From an uncultured Roseobacter sp. (GTDB lineage Bacteria; Pseudomonadota; Alphaproteobacteria; Rhodobacterales; Rhodobacteraceae): a stretch of DNA of 64,000 nucleotides. Where the stretch lies: NCBI RefSeq assembly GCF_947488185.1, contig NZ_CANKYM010000005.1:124001-188000 (forward strand). The letters are read 5' to 3'. Under the pieces are notes generated by a model. It saw nothing but the letters and a program-made list of their open reading frames with translations. It was not told the DNA's origin and did no database searches. The position numbers were made by a program, and so were the translations under genes. Positions 59,361 to 64,000 of this stretch are shown here, in pieces (position 1 is the first letter of the stretch; every line of letters starts with the position of its first letter).

Positions 59361-59386
59361 AAAGCCCCGCTATCTGGCGGGGCTTT
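59361..59386. terminator. Bidirectional terminator between converging genes
   Basis: AAAGCCCCGC at 59361-59370 and GCGGGGCTTT at 59377-59386 form a perfect 10-bp stem with a six-base loop. The A-rich and T-rich stem ends give a short U tract on both strands, so it can end both the dehydrogenase transcript and the SYLF gene transcript. Confidence 0.75.
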
Positions 59387-59391
59387 ATGCT

Positions 59392-59958
59392 TCAGGGAAT
59401 AATGCGATTGTATTTCGTGCCTTGCAGCGTCGCCCCGATCAACAGGCCAGCGCGCCCAAAGACTGCAGCCTGAACTGGTGCCAGCGCCGTGGTGCTATCC
59501 GCTTTCACGCCATCACCCTGATCCGAGATCACATATTCGACGTCGCCACCCACGGCCCAGCCGGGTGACTGACGGAAGCTCGTCAACGACTCTTCGGTGA
59601 GGAAAAACAGCACATGTGCGTATTGCTGTGCACCAATCTGCAACCCGCCTGACAGTTGCGTAGTGGAGTAATAGTCCACTGTCACATCGTTGACCCGCAG
59701 CGCGCCGCGCCCATAGGCACCGCCAAAGCCAAAGCCTGCCTTGGTCACCAGTGGCATCACCAGCAGGCCGTTCGCCTTATCCGCAAGATTTCGGGTGTTC
59801 GGATAGCTTCGGTACATCTCTGCCAGGGTCGCATCGACCCGCGCATCAATCGTGTCCGCACCGCGCGACCCGATCCCATTGCCGCAAGCGGCCGTGACCG
59901 ACACGGTCGCCAACGCGCCAAGGGTAAACCCCCTGCGAGAGAAATTTGGAGTATTCAT
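59392..59958 (-). CDS. YSC84/SYLF-domain lipoprotein with Tat signal
   Basis: A 188-residue protein. The N-terminus NFSRRGFTLGALATVSVTAAC has a twin-arginine motif (SRRGF) and a lipobox (TAAC), so it is probably exported by Tat and lipidated. The mature part is a SYLF domain (NLADKANGLLVMPLVTKAGF, then GGAYGRGALRV, and GWAVGGDVEYVISDQGD). SYLF domains bind phosphoinositides in eukaryotes; the bacterial role is unknown. Confidence 0.83.
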   Translation of the reverse strand: MNTPNFSRRGFTLGALATVSVTAACGNGIGSRGADTIDARVDATLAEMYRSYPNTRNLADKANGLLVMPLVTKAGFGFGGAYGRGALRVNDVTVDYYSTTQLSGGLQIGAQQYAHVLFFLTEESLTSFRQSPGWAVGGDVEYVISDQGDGVKADSTTALAPVQAAVFGRAGLLIGATLQGTKYNRIIP

Positions 59959-60064
59959 GTCATCCGCCTGTAATTTGTTGCTCGATTGCCGGTTTTTCCG
60001 ACTTGTGCGCGAACATACGCTGATTGCGGGACGGTGTCACTGAAAACGTCTGTGATTGCGCAGC

Positions 60065-61069
60065 TTATCGCTGCCCGTTCAGCACCCGCGCCGCCGCTGG
60101 CGCAAAATAGGTCAGAATGCCGTCGCAGCCTGCGCGTTTGAACGCCATCAGGCTTTCCATCATGACCTTTTCGCCGTCGATCCACCCATGTTCGGCTGCG
60201 GCCTGGATCATGCTGAACTCACCCGAGACCTGATAGGCGTAGGTGGGGGCGCCAAAGGTGTCTTTCACCCGGCGGCAGATATCGAGGTAGGGCATGCCCG
60301 GTTTCACCATGACCATATCAGCCCCTTCACGTAAATCCCGCTCGATCAGGCGCAGGGCTTCATCGGAATTGCCGGGGTCCATCTGATAGGTTTTCTTGTC
60401 GCCGGTCAGCGCGCCCGAGGCGCCCACCGCATCGCGAAACGGACCATAGAAGGCTGAGGCATATTTGGCCGAATAGCTCAGGATCATCACGTGCTGATGC
60501 CCCGCCGCCTCCAACGCCTGCCGCATCGCGCCGACCCGCCCGTCCATCATATCCGACGGCCCGATGATATCCGCGCCCGCGTCCGCCTGAGCCAGCGTCA
60601 TCTTGACCAGCGCCTCAACCGTGCGGTCATTCACGATCTCGCCGTTTTCGACAAATCCGTCATGACCGTTGATGTTATAGGTGTCGAGTGCCACATCCGT
60701 CATCACCGCGATCTCCGGCACCGCTTTTTTAATTGCACGAATGGCCCGGTTGGCGTGGTTGTCTGGATCCCAGGCTCCGGCGCAATCTTCCGTCCGCTCT
60801 TCGATTCCGGTGTAGGGGAAGATGCAGATTGCCGGGATCCCGAGATCTGCCGCCTCGCGTGCGGCGCCAACCACTTTATCGACCGAGCGGCGGAAGACAC
60901 CCGGCATGGAGGGGATCGGCTCTTCGATTCCGGTGCCTGCACGAACAAAAACCGGCCAGATGAAATCATCCACGCTCAGACTGTTTTCGCGGGTCAGCGC
61001 ACGTATAGCTGGCGTTTGCCGGAGGCGGCGCAATCGGGTCGCTGGAAAGGAGCTTTGAGTAGGGCGCAT
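60065..61069 (-). CDS. hemB: Delta-aminolevulinic acid dehydratase HemB
   Basis: A 334-residue TIM barrel. The Schiff-base lysine is in VMVKPGMPYLD and the second active-site lysine in LSYSAKYASAFYGPFRDA. HemB joins two aminolevulinates into porphobilinogen. The region that carries zinc-binding cysteines in other HemB proteins reads ALDTYNINGHDGFVENGEI, without cysteine, so this is the magnesium or metal-independent type known from R. capsulatus. ATG at 61069 is preferred; the reading frame is open further upstream. Confidence 0.96.
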   Translation of the reverse strand: MRPTQSSFPATRLRRLRQTPAIRALTRENSLSVDDFIWPVFVRAGTGIEEPIPSMPGVFRRSVDKVVGAAREAADLGIPAICIFPYTGIEERTEDCAGAWDPDNHANRAIRAIKKAVPEIAVMTDVALDTYNINGHDGFVENGEIVNDRTVEALVKMTLAQADAGADIIGPSDMMDGRVGAMRQALEAAGHQHVMILSYSAKYASAFYGPFRDAVGASGALTGDKKTYQMDPGNSDEALRLIERDLREGADMVMVKPGMPYLDICRRVKDTFGAPTYAYQVSGEFSMIQAAAEHGWIDGEKVMMESLMAFKRAGCDGILTYFAPAAARVLNGQR

Positions 61070-61189
61070 GGGAGATGTCCAGTTTGGGTGACACTTCATG
61101 ACTGCCATGTATTTTTCCGCAAGCCAAGGGTAGGAATTGCCGCGCCCTATCGCTAAGAGGGTCAAAATACATAACAAAAGCGTACCCCC

Positions 61190-61717
61190 TTGAGCTTCTA
61201 CCAGAACGTTTTTGAACTGATAGACATGCGGTCCTTCTCGAACCTTTGGTTCTGGATCGCCTTGGCAGTTCTGTGGTCCACCGCCAGCCACTGGGTGCTT
61301 GGCGTGCCCTATGATATGGTCCTGCGCGCGCGCCGCTATGGTGGGCAGGCAGAACAGGACCTGGAGGATATGGTGCGCATCAACACCAACCGGCTCTTGT
61401 TCATCGCCAATGTCTCTGGCCTTTGGCTGCTGGGGCTTGGCTGTTTCCTGCTCACGGCGTTCGGGGTGCTTGGCTTCTTTTACGCATTGGAAATCGCGCA
61501 GGCGCTGTTTTTAATGGGCTTGCCAATGTCCATCGTGGGGCTGTTATCGCTCTCCACCGCGCGGCTCATCCACCAGGAGAGCGCCAACGGAGAGTTGTTG
61601 CGCCGTCGTCTGACACGACATCGCCTTTATGTTCAGATCATTGGTATGATCTCGATTTTCATCACCGCGCTCTGGGGCATGTATCAAAACCTGTCCATTG
61701 GTCCATTGAGCAGTTGA
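61190..61717 (+). CDS. Small integral membrane protein
   Basis: A 175-residue protein with four hydrophobic segments (about 18-38, 72-92, 95-118 and 148-166) and a conserved-looking start NVFELIDMRSFSNLWFWIAL. It is found in many roseobacters, where homologues have sometimes been labelled a SufBCD component; nothing in this sequence or neighbourhood supports that role. The start is uncertain: TTG at 61190 or ATG at 61226. It precedes mfd by 33 bases on the same strand. Confidence 0.7.
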   Translation: MSFYQNVFELIDMRSFSNLWFWIALAVLWSTASHWVLGVPYDMVLRARRYGGQAEQDLEDMVRINTNRLLFIANVSGLWLLGLGCFLLTAFGVLGFFYALEIAQALFLMGLPMSIVGLLSLSTARLIHQESANGELLRRRLTRHRLYVQIIGMISIFITALWGMYQNLSIGPLSS

Positions 61718-61750
61718 CACCACGCGGTCAAAAACCAATTGAAGCAGGCC

Positions 61751-64000
61751 ATGGCTGATCCAAAGCATATCACCGTTTCCGGCGTGCCCGAGGGGTATGA
61801 CGCGCGTTTCCTGCTGTCCGAGCTGGAGCGGCAGAAGGCACCGATCCTGCACGTCGCGCGCGATGACAAGCGGTTGGCGGCGATGCGGGCGGCCCTGCGA
61901 TTCTTTGCGCCCGACATGCCGGTCATCACATTTCCCGGTTGGGATTGTCTGCCCTATGACCGGGTGTCGCCGAACGCCGATATCTCTGCGCAGCGCATGG
62001 CGACGCTGGCGGGGCTCGTGCACGGCATGCCGGAGCAGTTCATCCTGCTGACCACGCTGAACGCCGCTACACAACGTGTGCCGGCGTGCGCGACCCTCCA
62101 GGATGCGGCCTTTACCGCCCGTGTGGGGGACCGCGTGGACGAGGCGGCATTGCGGCAATTTCTCGTGCGCATGGGGTTCGTGCAAAGCCCCACGGTCACC
62201 GAACCGGGCGACTACGCAATTCGGGGCGGCATCATCGACATCTATCCGCCGGGTGATCTGGGGCCGGTGCGGCTGGATTTCTTTGGCGACGTGCTGGATG
62301 GTGCGCGCCGTTTCGATGCGGCCACGCAGCGGACCACTGAAAAGCTGGGTCTGGTGGAGCTGGCTCCGGTGTCGGAGGTCATTCTGGACGAAGCGGCGAT
62401 CACCCGGTTCCGGCAGAACTACCGCATCGAATTTGGCGCAGCAGGCACCGACGATCCGCTCTACGAGGCCATCAGCGCCGGGCGCAAGCATCAGGGCGCC
62501 GAGCACTGGCTGCCGTTTTTTCACGACAAGCTGGAAACACTGTTCGACTACCTGCCAGACGCCGTCGTTACGCTGGATGATCAGGTCACGCCCAGCCGGT
62601 TGGCCCGGTGGGAGAGCATCGCGGATCAATACGAGACCCGGCGCCTTGCCATGGCGAACCGCTCCAAGATGGACAGCGTCTACAAGCCGAGCCCGCCGGA
62701 TGCGCTCTATCTGGATGACGCCGCCTGGGAGCAGGCGACCAACGCACGGCGTATGCTGCAGCTGGCCGCCCTTCCGCAGCCGACGGGCCTCGGTGTCACC
62801 GATGCCGGTGCCCGCATCGGACGCAGTTTTGCGCCAGAACGACAACAGGAATCGCTGAGCCTTTTCGAGGCTCTAGCGACACATGTTAAGGCAAAATTGG
62901 CGGAAGGGCCGGTTCTGATCGCCAGCTACTCCGAGGGTGCCCGCGAGCGGTTGACCGGTCTGATCGAGGATGAAGGTGTGGCCGAGGCGATCCCGGTGCC
63001 CGATGCCACGCGCATCGGCAAACGCGGGCTGCATCTGGCGGTCTGGGCACTGGAGCACGGGTTCGAGGCGCCGGGGCTTACGGTGATTTCCGAACAGGAC
63101 GTGCTTGGGGATCGGTTGATCCGGCGCCCGGCCAAGAAACGCCGGGCGGAAAATTTCCTGACTGAGACGCAATCGCTCAGCCCGGGCGATCTGATCGTGC
63201 ACGTCGATCACGGGATTGGTCGCTACAAGGGGCTGGAGGTGGTCACGGCCGCAGGCGCGGCGCATGAATGCATCCTGCTGGAATATGCTGAAGGATCAAA
63301 GCTGTACCTGCCGGTTGAGAACATCGAACTGCTGTCGAAATACGGTCATGAAGAGGGCCTGCTCGACCGGTTGGGCGGGGGCGCGTGGCAAGCCAAGAAA
63401 GCGCGCCTCAAGGAGCGCATCCGCGAAGTCGCTGATAAACTCATCCGCATTGCCGCCGAGCGTGCGTTGCGCAAGGCGCCGGTGCTGGAGCCGCCACCAG
63501 GCATGTGGGATGCCTTTTCCGCGCGTTTTCCTTATCAGGAAACCGATGATCAGCTGCGCGCCATCGGCGAGGTGATTGATGATCTGACCAGCGGCAACCC
63601 GATGGACCGTCTGGTCTGCGGCGACGTGGGCTTTGGCAAGACCGAAGTGGCCATGCGTGCGGCTTTCGTGGCGGCGATGTCCGGCGTGCAGGTCGCGGTG
63701 ATCGCGCCGACGACGTTGCTGGCCCGGCAGCACTACAAGAGTTTTGCGGAGCGGTTCAGAGGTTTCCCGATAAACGTGCACCAACTCAGCCGGTTTGTCT
63801 CTGCCAAAGAGGCGAACGCGACTCGGGACGGCATGTCGCGCGGCACGGTCGATATCGTGATCGGCACCCACGCGCTGCTGGCCAAGGGCATTCGGTTCCA
63901 GAACCTCGGCCTGCTGGTCATTGACGAAGAACAGCATTTCGGCGTGACGCACAAGGAACGGCTGAAGCAGCTGCGCAGCGACATCCACGTGCTGACCCTG
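61751..64000 (+). CDS. mfd: Transcription-repair coupling factor Mfd (N-terminal part, cut by the window end)
   Basis: The first 750 codons of Mfd, open to the last base. The UvrB-like N-terminal domains begin FPGWDCLPYDRVSPNADISA. The RNA polymerase interacting domain (CarD-type) contains LSPGDLIVHVDHGIGRYKGL. The translocase motor begins with Walker A CGDVGFGKTEVAMRA and the DEEQ box VIDEEQHFGV. Mfd removes RNA polymerase stalled at lesions and recruits UvrA. The rest of the motor and the regulatory domain lie beyond the window. Confidence 0.97.
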   Translation, partial: MADPKHITVSGVPEGYDARFLLSELERQKAPILHVARDDKRLAAMRAALRFFAPDMPVITFPGWDCLPYDRVSPNADISAQRMATLAGLVHGMPEQFILLTTLNAATQRVPACATLQDAAFTARVGDRVDEAALRQFLVRMGFVQSPTVTEPGDYAIRGGIIDIYPPGDLGPVRLDFFGDVLDGARRFDAATQRTTEKLGLVELAPVSEVILDEAAITRFRQNYRIEFGAAGTDDPLYEAISAGRKHQGAEHWLPFFHDKLETLFDYLPDAVVTLDDQVTPSRLARWESIADQYETRRLAMANRSKMDSVYKPSPPDALYLDDAAWEQATNARRMLQLAALPQPTGLGVTDAGARIGRSFAPERQQESLSLFEALATHVKAKLAEGPVLIASYSEGARERLTGLIEDEGVAEAIPVPDATRIGKRGLHLAVWALEHGFEAPGLTVISEQDVLGDRLIRRPAKKRRAENFLTETQSLSPGDLIVHVDHGIGRYKGLEVVTAAGAAHECILLEYAEGSKLYLPVENIELLSKYGHEEGLLDRLGGGAWQAKKARLKERIREVADKLIRIAAERALRKAPVLEPPPGMWDAFSARFPYQETDDQLRAIGEVIDDLTSGNPMDRLVCGDVGFGKTEVAMRAAFVAAMSGVQVAVIAPTTLLARQHYKSFAERFRGFPINVHQLSRFVSAKEANATRDGMSRGTVDIVIGTHALLAKGIRFQNLGLLVIDEEQHFGVTHKERLKQLRSDIHVLTL

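Noticed and set aside
1..64000. CRISPR arrays, insertion sequences, prophage or integrase attachment sites
   Set aside because: No regularly spaced repeats, transposase motifs, terminal inverted repeats with target duplications, or phage genes were seen.

Overview
This 64 kb window is a piece of core chromosome from an alphaproteobacterium of the family Rhodobacteraceae, most likely the roseobacter group. The evidence is the gene order (bamA-ompH-fabZ-lpxA-lpxI-lpxB; sciP-ctrA; dusB-ntrB-ntrC-ntrY-ntrX; trkA-trkH-hfq-hflX), high GC content, lineage-typical families (DUF6456, DUF6477, DUF1127, a Hint_2 protein) and a GTTC-N7-GTTC alphaproteobacterial LexA box. I found no tRNA, rRNA, insertion sequence, prophage or CRISPR array. 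The window begins inside bamA and ends inside mfd.

Layout. 1-4.1 kb: outer-membrane assembly and lipid A synthesis (bamA end, ompH, fabZ, lpxA, lpxI, lpxB) as one tightly packed operon. 4.2-6.5 kb: mnmA, then the cell-cycle pair sciP and ctrA. 6.6-11.3 kb: ligA and recG, followed by a short SOS-type unit with a LexA box, a 42-residue membrane peptide, a structured 3' region and a rho-independent terminator. 11.3-18.6 kb: a soluble chemoreceptor-like protein, an Fe-S scaffold homologue, hisI, gluQ, a methyltransferase, trmFO, a thioesterase, a kelch protein and a DUF1127 protein. 18.7-23 kb: a MocR-type regulator, an AT-rich orphan gene, rplM-rpsI and a Hint-domain protein. 23-32 kb, mostly on the minus strand: tetR, ppk2, an alpha/beta hydrolase, metA, a P-loop protein, two EamA exporters, a FadL-type porin and guaA. 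32-41.7 kb: an MttB-family methyltransferase, DUF6477, DUF6456, lipA, hpt, a COQ10-like protein, an MmgE/PrpD protein, cinA, pgpA, ispF and ispD. 41.8-49 kb: dusB and the two nitrogen two-component systems ntrBC and ntrYX. 49-64 kb: a SnoaL-like protein, a lipoprotein, trkA, trkH, hfq, hflX, a pseudouridine synthase, a penicillin acylase homologue, a hydroxyisobutyrate dehydrogenase homologue, a SYLF lipoprotein, hemB, a small membrane protein and mfd (partial).

Most of the window is housekeeping. The places worth a second look are the LexA-box unit after recG (10.9-11.3 kb), the nested stem-loop element upstream of trmFO (16.63-16.70 kb), the palindromic operators between the DUF1127 gene and the MocR regulator (one contains the start codon), NtrC and NtrX proteins that both lack the sigma-54 contact motif GAFTGA, and an MttB homologue with neither a pyrrolysine codon nor a corrinoid-protein neighbour.

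All functions are read from the protein sequences by eye. No database search or folding program was run. Start codons were chosen from ribosome-binding sites, overlaps and family length, and alternatives are given where they matter.
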